64,000 nt of DNA from an uncultured Rhodopila sp. (GTDB lineage: Bacteria; Pseudomonadota; Alphaproteobacteria; Acetobacterales; Acetobacteraceae), in NCBI RefSeq assembly GCF_903944925.1, contig NZ_CAJATU010000072.1:1-64000 (forward strand), written 5' to 3'. Made by a program: the position numbers and the translations under genes. The notes beneath the pieces are model-generated. The model saw nothing but the letters and a program-made list of their open reading frames with translations. It was not told where the DNA came from and did no database searches. The first letter of the stretch is position 1; every line of letters starts with the position of its first letter. Positions 8,659 through 16,448 of this stretch are shown piece by piece.

Positions 8659-9438
8659 TCAGCCCAACTGGAAGCCGGGCTTGCGCTTCTCAATGAACGC
8701 CGACATGCCTTCCTTCTGGTCCGGAGTCCCGAACAGCGAGAGGAACAGGGCCCGCTCATGCCGGACGCCCTCGGCCAGGGTCGTCTCAAAGGCGCGGTTG
8801 ACCGCCTGCTTGGCGAACTGCACCGCGACCGGCGAGAGGTTGGCGATCTTTTCGGCGATCTTCAGCACTTCCGGCAGCAACTGGTCGGCCGGGAAGATGC
8901 GGGAGACCAGGTTGGCGCGCTCGGCCTCGGCGGCGTCCATCATGCGGGCGGTCAGCACCAGGTCCATCGCCTTGGACTTGCCGACGGCGCGGGTCAGGCG
9001 CTGGGTGCCGCCGGCGCCGGGGATGACGCCGAGGTTGATCTCCGGCTGGCCGAATTTGGCGGTGTCGGCGGTGAAGATGATATCGCACATCATCGCCAGC
9101 TCGCAGCCGCCGCCGAGCGCGAAACCGGCCACCGCGGCGATCACCGGCTTCTTGACCTGCAGCACGGATTCCCAGGCGGCGCCGATGAAGTCTTCCACCA
9201 TGGCGGCGGGATTGGTGCGGTCGCGCATCTCCTTGATGTCGGCGCCGGCGGCGAAGGCGCGGTCGCTGCCGGTGATGACGATGGCGCCGATGGCCTTGTC
9301 CGAGTCGAAGGCGGCGAGCTGCTGGCCGAGTTCACGGACCAGCGTGTCGCACAGGGCGTTCAGCGCGGCCGGGCGGTTGAGGCGGATCAGGCCGACGCGG
9401 CCGTGCGTTTCGGCGATGATGTTGTCGTAGTCGGCCAT
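8659..9438 (-). CDS. Enoyl-CoA hydratase (crotonase family)
   Basis: A 259-residue crotonase hydrating trans-2-enoyl-CoA in fatty-acid beta-oxidation. Oxyanion-hole segments [10 protein letters not shown] and [10 protein letters not shown] are present, and both catalytic glutamates seen in rat mitochondrial hydratase are kept ([11 protein letters not shown] and FGQPEI), so true hydratase activity is likely. [17 protein letters not shown] follows. The start chosen is the ATG at 9438 with GAGGA upstream; the frame stays open further but the extra residues (starting MTTEATEK) come from a repetitive intergenic sequence and do not match the family. Confidence 0.93.
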   Translation of the reverse strand: MADYDNIIAETHGRVGLIRLNRPAALNALCDTLVRELGQQLAAFDSDKAIGAIVITGSDRAFAAGADIKEMRDRTNPAAMVEDFIGAAWESVLQVKKPVIAAVAGFALGGGCELAMMCDIIFTADTAKFGQPEINLGVIPGAGGTQRLTRAVGKSKAMDLVLTARMMDAAEAERANLVSRIFPADQLLPEVLKIAEKIANLSPVAVQFAKQAVNRAFETTLAEGVRHERALFLSLFGTPDQKEGMSAFIEKRKPGFQLG

Positions 9439-9905
9439 GCTGGGGTCCTCGCGGTCGTGATGGAGGCGGGTTATAGCAGGGGTTCCGGGTTGGGCCAGCC
9501 TGCCCGGGGTCGTCTTGCCCTGCGGTTCGATCGTCATGCCGGCGGGTTTTGAGACCCGTTCGAGAGGGGCGAGGCAGTTTTTGCAACGCCAGGACGCCAA
9601 GGCGCCAAGTACGGTGCCAACGTGATCGCCGTACCTGAAATCCAACCCGGCAAACTTGGCGCCTTGGCGTTTCACACAGCCGGTTCCGCCCGTACGGAGC
9701 GGGCGCGGCAGTCTGTAAAGCCGCGCACCGTTTCGCGGCCATCGCGATGTCCGGCGCGTTGCGTGACGATGCCTGGCGCGACGCGATATTCTGGCTTTCT
9801 CCGTTGCCTCCGTGGTCATCCGCTTTACTCTGAATCAAAGCGTGATCGACAGACCGCGATCGGCGCCACGGCCCCGCCGATGTCTCGCGCCATGCCAGAC
9901 CCTGG
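9439..9905. other. Intergenic stretch with an inverted-repeat element
   Basis: No supported gene in these 467 bases. It contains a perfect 16-bp inverted repeat (separate entry) and, read on the minus strand near 9790-9820, an ACCACGGAGGCAACGGAG stretch of the kind that recurs in intergenic repeats of many bacteria. Confidence 0.6.
9594..9670. repeat. Long inverted repeat, 16-bp arms
   Basis: ACGCCAAGGCGCCAAG (9594-9609) and its exact reverse complement CTTGGCGCCTTGGCGT (9655-9670) enclose 45 bases. Each arm is itself nearly self-complementary. The sequence style matches dispersed 'gccaaggcgccaagg' intergenic repeats found across bacterial phyla. It could fold as RNA in either direction, but has no T-tract. 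Confidence 0.75.
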
Positions 9906-10745
9906 TCATTTCTGCGTCCGCGGACAATAGAACGTGCTGCGCCCCGACTGCACGATCCGGCGCACCCCGGGGCACGCCGGCTCGCCCGGACAGCCGGGGC
10001 AGGGTTCGCCCTCGCGGCCGTAGACTTTCCAGGCCTGCTGGAAATAGCCCAGTTCCCCGCTCGGCTGGACATAGTCGCGCAACGTCGATCCGCCGGCGGC
10101 GATCGCCTCGGTCAGCGTCGCCTTGATCGCCGGCACCAGGCGCCGCGCGCGGACGCCGGGCACGGTGCGGGCCAGCCGCAGCGGCGAGATGCCGGCGCGG
10201 AACAGCGATTCGCAGACATAGATGTTGCCCAGCCCGGCCACCACCTTCTGGTCCAGCAGCGCCGCCTTCATCGGCGTCTGCTTGCCCGCCAGCGCCGCCT
10301 CCAGCACCGCCACGGTGAACGCGTCTTCCAGCGGCTCCGGGCCGATACCGGCCAGCAGGCGGTGTTCGTCCTCGTGCGCGGTCTCGACCAGGTCCACCGA
10401 GCCGAAGCGGCGCGGATCGACGAAGCCGACGCGCCAGCCGTCGTCGGTTTCCAGCTCCAGGTGCTCGTGCGGGGTGATTTCGTTCCGGCCGGCGGGGCCC
10501 AGCACCATGCGGCCGGACATGCCGAGATGCAGCAGCACGGACCAGCCGCTGTCCAGCTGCATCAGGATGTATTTGGCGCGGCGGCGGAACCCGGTGACGC
10601 GGGCGCCCACCAGAGTGTCCTCCAGGGCGGCGGGCAAAGGCCAGCGCATGTCGGGCCGGTTGGCGACGGCGCGCACCAGCCGCCGGCCCTCCAGGCGCAT
10701 CCGCAGGCCGCGCATCACGGTTTCGACTTCGGGGAGTTCCGGCAT
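9906..10745 (-). CDS. mutM: Formamidopyrimidine-DNA glycosylase / AP lyase
   Basis: A 279-residue base-excision repair enzyme removing 8-oxoguanine and formamidopyrimidines. The start ATG at 10745 is fixed by the mature N-terminus PELPEVETV, whose Pro is the nucleophile and first Glu catalytic. HLGMSGR, the helix-two-turn-helix region with [14 protein letters not shown], and the zinc-finger region follow. The zinc finger is unusual: spacing is C-x2-C-x5-C-x15-C-x2-T, so the last canonical Cys (CPRCQ) is Thr (CPRTQ), while an inserted loop brings another Cys. Four Cys remain, so zinc binding may be rearranged rather than lost. Divergent from ubiE with only 28 bp between starts. Confidence 0.95.
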   Translation of the reverse strand: MPELPEVETVMRGLRMRLEGRRLVRAVANRPDMRWPLPAALEDTLVGARVTGFRRRAKYILMQLDSGWSVLLHLGMSGRMVLGPAGRNEITPHEHLELETDDGWRVGFVDPRRFGSVDLVETAHEDEHRLLAGIGPEPLEDAFTVAVLEAALAGKQTPMKAALLDQKVVAGLGNIYVCESLFRAGISPLRLARTVPGVRARRLVPAIKATLTEAIAAGGSTLRDYVQPSGELGYFQQAWKVYGREGEPCPGCPGEPACPGVRRIVQSGRSTFYCPRTQK

Positions 10746-10773
10746 GGCCCGGTTCAGGCTATACACCCCGTCC

Positions 10774-11523
10774 ATGAGTGACAATCCTGCAACGACCGTC
10801 GATTTCGGCTTCCGCACCGTGGACCGCGACGAGAAAGCCGGCATGGTGCGCGCTGTCTTCGACAGTGTCGCAACGCGCTACGACCTGATGAACGACCTGA
10901 TGTCCTTGGGCATCCACCGGGTCTGGAAGCAGATCTTCATCAGTGACCTGGCACCTCGGCCGGGCCACACGCTGCTCGACCTGGCGGGGGGCACCGGCGA
11001 CATCACCTTCGGCTGGCTCAAGCGCGGCGGCGGGCCGGCGCTGCTGACCGACATCAACAACTCCATGCTGTCCGTCGGCCGCGACCGCGCGCTGGACGGC
11101 GGGTTTGCCGGCGATATCCGCTTCGTGGTGGCGGATGCCGAGAAGCTGCCGCTGCCGGACCGCTGCGTCGATCGCGTCTCGATGGCGTTCGGGCTGCGCA
11201 ACTGCACCGACAAGAATGCGGTGATCCGCGAGGCGCGCCGGGTGCTGAAGCCGGGCGGGCGGTTCCTCTGCCTGGAGTTCTCCAAGGTCACCGTCGCCGC
11301 ACTGACGCCGGTTTACGACGCCTGGTCGTTCAAGGTGCTGCCGAAGATCGGGCGGTACGTGGCCGGGGACGAGGACAGCTATCAGTACCTGGCCGAAAGC
11401 ATCCGCATGTTTCCGGACCAGGAGACCTTGGCCGGGATGATGCGGGATGCCGGGTTCTCCCGGGTGCATGTGCGCAACCTGTCGGCCGGGATTGCCGCGA
11501 TCCACACCGGGTGGCGCCTTTGA
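10774..11523 (+). CDS. ubiE: Ubiquinone/menaquinone C-methyltransferase
   Basis: A 249-residue SAM-dependent methyltransferase acting on the quinone ring (demethylmenaquinol or 2-polyprenyl-6-methoxybenzoquinol). N-terminal [19 protein letters not shown] and [17 protein letters not shown] are family signatures; SAM motif I is [12 protein letters not shown]; the C-terminal part has [13 protein letters not shown] and ESIRMFPDQ. No Shine-Dalgarno is evident before the ATG; an in-frame ATG 10 codons earlier (10744) overlaps the mutM start, and leaderless initiation is also possible. Followed at once by coaBC with a 13-bp overlap; ubiB, often next to ubiE in related genomes, is not here. Confidence 0.95.
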   Translation: MSDNPATTVDFGFRTVDRDEKAGMVRAVFDSVATRYDLMNDLMSLGIHRVWKQIFISDLAPRPGHTLLDLAGGTGDITFGWLKRGGGPALLTDINNSMLSVGRDRALDGGFAGDIRFVVADAEKLPLPDRCVDRVSMAFGLRNCTDKNAVIREARRVLKPGGRFLCLEFSKVTVAALTPVYDAWSFKVLPKIGRYVAGDEDSYQYLAESIRMFPDQETLAGMMRDAGFSRVHVRNLSAGIAAIHTGWRL

Positions 11524-12779
11524 GCCTGAGCGGCAAGCGGGTCCTGCTGATCGTCGCGGGCGGCATCGCCGCCTACAAGGCGCTGGAGCTGATCCGCCTG
11601 CTGCGCCGCGCGGACTGCGGCGTCAGCTGCGTGCTGACCGAAAACGGCGGTCAGTTCGTTACGCCGTTGTCGCTCCAGGCGTTGAGCGAGTCGAAAGTCT
11701 ACACCGGCCTGTTTTCGCTGACCGACGAATCGGAGATGGGTCACATCCAGCTCTCCCGCGCGGCGGACCTGCTGGTGGTGGCGCCGGCGACGGCGAACCT
11801 GCTGGCGAAGATGGCGGGCGGCCTGGCGGACGATCTCGCCTCCACCGTGCTGCTGGCGACCGACAAGCCGGTGCTGGTGGCGCCGGCGATGAACGTGCGG
11901 ATGTGGCTGCACCCGGCGACGCAAGCCAACATGGCGACCCTGGAGCGGCGCGGCGTGCATGTCGTGCCGCCGGGCGAAGGGGCGATGGCCTGCAATGAAT
12001 TCGGCCCGGGGCGGCTGGCCGAACCGCCGGAGCTCCTGGCTGCGATCGAGTCGTTACTCAACCCGGCACCGTTGCCGAAGCCGTTGGCCGGCCGGCACGC
12101 CCTGGTGACCAGCGGGCCGACGCATGAGCCGATAGATCCGGTGCGCTACCTGGCGAACCGGTCCTCCGGGCGGCAGGGCCACGCCATCGCCGCGGCGCTG
12201 GCCGAGCTTGGCGCCCGCGTCACCCTGGTCAGCGGGCCGGTGTCCGTGCCCGACCCGGCCGGGGTCACGGTGCATCGCGTCGAGACCGCGCTGGAAATGC
12301 TGGCGGCCTGCCGCGCCGCGCTGCCGGCCGATGTCGCGGTGTTCGCGGCGGCGGTGGCGGACTGGCGGGTCGATCATGCCGCCGCGCAGAAGCTCAAGAA
12401 ACTGCCGGGGGCCGCGCCACCGGCGCTGACCCTGCTGCCCAACCCCGACATCCTCGCCAGCATCGCCGCGCCCGGACCGCAACGGCCCCGGCTGGTTGTC
12501 GGTTTTGCTGCCGAAACGACGGACCTGATGGCCAATGCCCGGGCGAAGCTGGCGCGCAAGAACGCCGACTGGATCGTCGCCAATGATGTCTCGCCGGAAA
12601 CCGGGATCATGGGCGGGGCGGAAAACGTGGTGCACGTCATCACCGCCGCGGGGATCGAATCCTGGCCGCGGCTGGCCAAGGATGCCGTCGCCCGCCGCCT
12701 GGCGAGCCGGATTGCCGAGACGCGATCAGTGCAGCAGTTCCATGGTGGCGACGGCGCCGCCGCAGCTCTCGAGCCGTAA
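11511..12779 (+). CDS. coaBC: Bifunctional phosphopantothenoylcysteine decarboxylase / phosphopantothenate-cysteine ligase
   Basis: A 422-residue CoA-biosynthesis enzyme. The N-terminal flavin-dependent CoaC half has [15 protein letters not shown], the active-site His in MGHIQLSR, the PAMNVRMW motif and the flexible-flap Cys in [10 protein letters not shown]. The C-terminal CoaB half begins near residue 190 with [20 protein letters not shown] and contains AAVADWRVD...KLKK and FAAET. Start is taken as GTG 11511, overlapping the ubiE stop; TTG at 11520 is an alternative. The last ~17 codons run over the 3' end of the convergent histidine kinase gene (54-bp overlap). Confidence 0.94.
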   Translation: MAPLSLSGKRVLLIVAGGIAAYKALELIRLLRRADCGVSCVLTENGGQFVTPLSLQALSESKVYTGLFSLTDESEMGHIQLSRAADLLVVAPATANLLAKMAGGLADDLASTVLLATDKPVLVAPAMNVRMWLHPATQANMATLERRGVHVVPPGEGAMACNEFGPGRLAEPPELLAAIESLLNPAPLPKPLAGRHALVTSGPTHEPIDPVRYLANRSSGRQGHAIAAALAELGARVTLVSGPVSVPDPAGVTVHRVETALEMLAACRAALPADVAVFAAAVADWRVDHAAAQKLKKLPGAAPPALTLLPNPDILASIAAPGPQRPRLVVGFAAETTDLMANARAKLARKNADWIVANDVSPETGIMGGAENVVHVITAAGIESWPRLAKDAVARRLASRIAETRSVQQFHGGDGAAAALEP

Positions 12780-13415
12780 CGATCCCGCGTGGCGCCCGGC
12801 CAGGCCCTGCGCCAGCGACAGGCCCTCGCCATGGCGGGGCGTGCCGGTGAAGCCCCAGCCGTTGTCGCTGACGCTGAGCACCGTGCTGCCGGCCTCGGTG
12901 ACCAGGCGCACCGCGATCCGGCCGCACGGGCGGCCTTTCATGCCGTGCTTGACGGCGTTGGCGACCAGTTCGTTGGCGCCCCGCACCACCGCCTCGCGCA
13001 ATGCCGCCGGGCAGATGCCGCGCACCGATACGCCGACGCGGATCACCTGGTCGGGCGAGCGCATCATCTCGACCACCGCGCCGGCAAGCTGGCGCAGCCG
13101 ATCGGCCATGGAGCCCGGGGCCTCGGTCAGACCGAACAGCGCGTTGGAGATGGTGGCCGACAGGGCGATGCGATACTCCAGCTCGCGGGCGACCCGTTCG
13201 CCGCCCGGCGAATCATGCAGCCCCGGCAGTTCGGTGATCAGCGCGATGATCCGTTGCAGGGTATTCCTGGTATGATGGCGTAACTGGCGCAGGTCGATCT
13301 CCTGTTCGGCGCCGCCGGTGTGGAGTTTCGGCTCGGAATAGCGGAAATCGGGTTGCCGGGGCCGCTCGGCCTTGTGCCGGCGCAGATCGACGGCGGAGGC
13401 TGCGATATAAGCCAT
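12726..13415 (-). CDS. Sensor histidine kinase, HWE/HisKA_2 type, without sensor domain
   Basis: A 229-residue cytoplasmic protein. A short N-terminus leads to a phospho-acceptor box (LRQLRHHTRNTLQRI, about residues 45-60), a dimerisation helix pair, then an ATPase domain with N-box ELVANAVKHG and G-box SDNGWGF. No membrane helix or PAS domain is present, so input must come from another protein. No response regulator adjoins. ATG 13415 is chosen with AGAGG upstream; a TTG 18 codons earlier is less likely. Its 3' end overlaps coaBC convergently. Confidence 0.85.
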   Translation of the reverse strand: MAYIAASAVDLRRHKAERPRQPDFRYSEPKLHTGGAEQEIDLRQLRHHTRNTLQRIIALITELPGLHDSPGGERVARELEYRIALSATISNALFGLTEAPGSMADRLRQLAGAVVEMMRSPDQVIRVGVSVRGICPAALREAVVRGANELVANAVKHGMKGRPCGRIAVRLVTEAGSTVLSVSDNGWGFTGTPRHGEGLSLAQGLAGRHAGSLRLESCGGAVATMELLH

Positions 13416-14239
13416 GGTCTGTTGCCTCTGGTTCGTGGACGGGAATCGGCGTGACGTTTCGGTTCGCAAGGTCGGTACGAGCCGCCCGCCGGCCTGCCGG
13501 CACCCCCCGGATTAAGCGCATTCGAGTCCAGTCGAGATCAAACCGTAAGTGAGAAAATTTCCTGCGTCAATCTATTTCGGCCTGTATAGAGATGTTGCAG
13601 GTAATATTCCGATATACGTCTTTTTATACAAGAGTCTTTTAAGCTTTGGCGGCCTGCCGGACGCCGCCAAACCCCCCGGTCATGGCAACAAACCGGCCCG
13701 CGCCGCCATCCCGGTGGTCCAGCGGCGGGCCGGGCGGCGGCTGCCGGCCAAACGCCGGTGCTTCCATGATTTAGATTCGTTGATAAAATAGTTGAGTGGA
13801 ATCCATCCGTTCAATATACCCAGAGGTTGTGTCGCCAGCACGGTTGATCAGGCGGGGCGATGTACAGCCGCCGGATTCCCGCCGCCGCGGTATCGTTGAC
13901 CTTCCGTGCTGAACGGCCGATCGGCTGCATCCCGGAAGAGGTCTTCGGAAGCACCCGGGGACGCCGGCAGCGCGCGGTATCGTGTTGCAGCAAGAATGAT
14001 GAACATCATTTCCCCGGGGCCGCGGCTTTTTTCGGCAGCGCAGTGATCCGCCGGACGGCGGCCGCGGCGCGGCGGTGTCGCACCCGGGCGCGGACCCGCA
14101 TGCGCGGCGGCGGCGGCAGACATTCGCTGGCACCACGTGCGGCAGCCGATTAAACTTGCACGGTACTTCATCTCGGCCGAGTCGCGACCGAAGGTTGCGA
14201 CGCGCCGGGACCACCTGCAACCAGTTCTGACGGGACGCA
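13416..14239. other. Long intergenic region, partly AT-rich
   Basis: I find no convincing gene in these 824 bases. Bases ~13540-13650 are strongly AT-rich for this genome and could hold promoters for the divergent flanks. The rest is GC-rich with short, arginine-rich open frames typical of non-coding DNA. A small palindrome is listed separately. Confidence 0.6.
13995..14010. promoter_or_regulatory. Palindrome, possible operator
   Basis: AATGATG-AA-CATCATT has perfect 7-bp arms and sits about 230 bp upstream of the methyltransferase-like gene. It is followed by a GC-rich segment and six T (CCGCGGCTTTTTT), so it might instead be part of a terminator. Low confidence in either role. Confidence 0.25.
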
Positions 14240-14923
14240 ATGGACCTGATCCTTCCCCAACTCGATCTGCCCGTCGGCCGGATCCCCGATCCCGCGCCAA
14301 ACGGCGCCGAGCGCGCCAAGCCGGTTCGCGGCAGGCCGGTGCACCTGTCGGGCTATCAGCGTGAGGGGCAGGATTTCTATGCCACCCCCGCCTGGGTCAC
14401 CGAGGCGCTATTGAAGCGCGTCCGGTTGCGCGGACCGGTCTGGGAGCCGTGCTGCGGCGACGGGGCGATGGCCCGGGTGCTGGCCGAGCACGGGCTCGAC
14501 GTCGTCTCCACCGACATCGCCGATCGCGGCTTTGGGGAAGCGGGGGTGGATTTCCTGGACTGCCTGACGGTGCCGCGGGGATGCCGCAGCATCGTTACTA
14601 ATCCGCCCTATGGCGACTCCGGCTCGCACGAAGGACAGTCGCGGTCACCGACGGCGATGCGGAAGTTTCTCAGCCATGCGCTGATGCTGACGGCGCAGGT
14701 GGACGGGCAGCTCGCGCTGCTGGTGCGGCTGCAATGGATCGCCGGGCGGTTCGTGGCGGAGGCGATGTCGGCGGCGCCGTTCTCCGCCGTGATCGTCCTG
14801 ACCCGGCGCATCCGCTGGTTCGACATGGCGGAGAAGACCAACCACGCCCAGCACCATCACGCCTGGGTGGTGTTCGACCATGCGCATCCGCCGGGGCAGC
14901 CGCCGGCGTTGCTGTACGGCTGA
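14240..14923 (+). CDS. Orphan DNA N6-adenine methyltransferase-like protein
   Basis: A 227-residue class I methyltransferase. SAM-binding motif I appears as VWEPCCGDGAMARVL at about residue 72, an acidic loop STDIADRGFG follows, and the catalytic motif NPPYGDSG of amino-methyltransferases is at about residue 121 (IVTNPPYG). The C-terminal part has LLVRLQWIAGRF and FDMAEKTNHAQHHHAWVVFD, similar to phage and genomic-island MTases. There is no target-recognition domain, restriction gene or specificity subunit beside it, so it is solitary. DNA rather than protein methylation is inferred only from the NPPY motif. Confidence 0.75.
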   Translation: MDLILPQLDLPVGRIPDPAPNGAERAKPVRGRPVHLSGYQREGQDFYATPAWVTEALLKRVRLRGPVWEPCCGDGAMARVLAEHGLDVVSTDIADRGFGEAGVDFLDCLTVPRGCRSIVTNPPYGDSGSHEGQSRSPTAMRKFLSHALMLTAQVDGQLALLVRLQWIAGRFVAEAMSAAPFSAVIVLTRRIRWFDMAEKTNHAQHHHAWVVFDHAHPPGQPPALLYG

Positions 14924-14954
14924 CCCCGTTCCAGGCGCGACGCGCGCCCCTGTC

Positions 14955-16448
14955 TCAACGGCCGATCGGCGCAGGCTTTTCGTGCGGCAGGCCGCCGTCG
15001 TCGATATCGAAGTCCGGATCGAACACCGTATGACCCTGGCTGCCGACGAACGCGGGCTGCGCCTTGATCCACTCGCTGGGCTTCTGCTGCTTCGCATAGG
15101 CCAGTAGCCGCGCCTCCAGATCCGCCGCGATCTCTGGATGCTGAGCCGCCACGTTGGTGGTTTCCCCCGGATCGGCTGCCAGGTCGAACAATTCGGTCTT
15201 GCCCGGCAGCAGGGCGACCTTCAGCAGTTTCCAGTCGCCCTTGCGGACCGCGCCGCGAAACGCTTCGACGTTGATCAGGATGTCCTCGTTCGGCGAGGGC
15301 GCCCCGGCGGTCAGCACCGGCCAGATGTCCCTGCCGTCCATCGGATGGTCTGCACTCCCCGTTCCCCCCGCCAGCGCCAGCACGGTTGGCATGATGTCCA
15401 CCATGTGCAGTGGTGCCGTCACGGTCCCCGGCTTCAGGTGGCCCGGCCAGTTGGCGAACGCCAAGACGCGGACACCGCCCTCATACAGGCTGCCCTTGCC
15501 GCCGCGCAGCGGAGCGTTGGAGGCCGGGCTCTTGGCGCCCTGGTCGATACCGCCTTCCTCGTGTTCGCGCTCGTCGTTGCTCTTCGCGCCCTGCGCGAAC
15601 AGTCCGCTGGTGGCGCCGCCGTTGTCGCTGGCAAACAGGATCAGCGTGTTGTCGCGCAGGTGCTTGTTCTCCAGTGCGCGGACGATCCGGCCGACCTGAT
15701 CATCCAGCGCCGAGATCATCCCCGCATAGGCCTGCCGGTTCTTGTCCGTAATCGCCGGATAGCGGTCCTTGTAGCTCTGCGGCGCCTGATACGGCGCGTG
15801 CGGCGCCAGGGACGCGAAGTACAGGAAGAAGGGTTTTTTCGAGTCCTGCCGATCGATCAGCCGGACGGCGTCGTCGCCAATCAATGTCATGTAATAGCCG
15901 GGTTCCTTGAGGAAGGTGCCGTTGCGCTGCCAATCGATGACGCCGCCGCGGTCGCGGGTGAAATAGTCCACCTCGCCCATGACGTTGCCGTAGAAATAAT
16001 CGAACCCGCGGTTTTGCGGCCAATACTTCCTGTCGGCGTGGCCGAGATGCCATTTGCCGAACATCAGGGTGGTATATCCCGCCTGCTTCAGTGCCTGCGG
16101 CAAGGTTCGCTCATCCGTCGGCAGGCCATAGGTGTGGCTCGGAAAGATCACCAAGGTCTGCAGGCCGTAGCGCATCGGATAGCGTCCGGTCATCAGCGCC
16201 GCGCGGGACGGCGTGCAGACCGGCTCCCCGTAGAAATCGTCCAGGCGAACCCCGGCCTCGGCCAGCTTGTCGATGTTCGGTGTCTTGATGTCGCTGCCGC
16301 GATATCCGACATCGGCTGAACCGAGGTCGTCGGCCATGATGAAGACGATGTTCGGCTTGGGGTCTGCGGCGCGCGCTGCGACGGATGCCATCATGGCCAC
16401 CAGGAAAAGCCGGCCGAGCCGATGCATGGTGCGAAGACCTTCGATCAT
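14955..16448 (-). CDS. Secreted sulfatase (arylsulfatase A type)
   Basis: A 497-residue sulfatase with a signal peptide ending near ARA-ADP. PNIVFIMADDLG provides metal-binding aspartates, and VCTPSRAALMTGR contains the Cys-x-Pro-Ser-Arg core whose Cys becomes formylglycine. GKWHLGH and FASDNGG complete the active site. Its ATG overlaps the stop of the upstream sulfatase (ATGA), so both are co-translated. No formylglycine-generating enzyme lies nearby, so activation depends on a gene elsewhere. Substrate (sulfate ester of an aromatic or sugar) cannot be assigned. Confidence 0.92.
   Translation of the reverse strand: MIEGLRTMHRLGRLFLVAMMASVAARAADPKPNIVFIMADDLGSADVGYRGSDIKTPNIDKLAEAGVRLDDFYGEPVCTPSRAALMTGRYPMRYGLQTLVIFPSHTYGLPTDERTLPQALKQAGYTTLMFGKWHLGHADRKYWPQNRGFDYFYGNVMGEVDYFTRDRGGVIDWQRNGTFLKEPGYYMTLIGDDAVRLIDRQDSKKPFFLYFASLAPHAPYQAPQSYKDRYPAITDKNRQAYAGMISALDDQVGRIVRALENKHLRDNTLILFASDNGGATSGLFAQGAKSNDEREHEEGGIDQGAKSPASNAPLRGGKGSLYEGGVRVLAFANWPGHLKPGTVTAPLHMVDIMPTVLALAGGTGSADHPMDGRDIWPVLTAGAPSPNEDILINVEAFRGAVRKGDWKLLKVALLPGKTELFDLAADPGETTNVAAQHPEIAADLEARLLAYAKQQKPSEWIKAQPAFVGSQGHTVFDPDFDIDDGGLPHEKPAPIGR

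Noticed and set aside
8659-9819. N-terminal extension of the enoyl-CoA hydratase starting MTTEATEK
   Set aside because: The extension lies in a repetitive intergenic sequence including the 16-bp inverted repeat; the crotonase fold starts at 9438 with a good Shine-Dalgarno.
13549-13791. 80-codon frame in the AT-rich gap before the methyltransferase gene
   Set aside because: No Shine-Dalgarno, mixed composition that changes abruptly halfway, and no resemblance to any protein; treated as non-coding.
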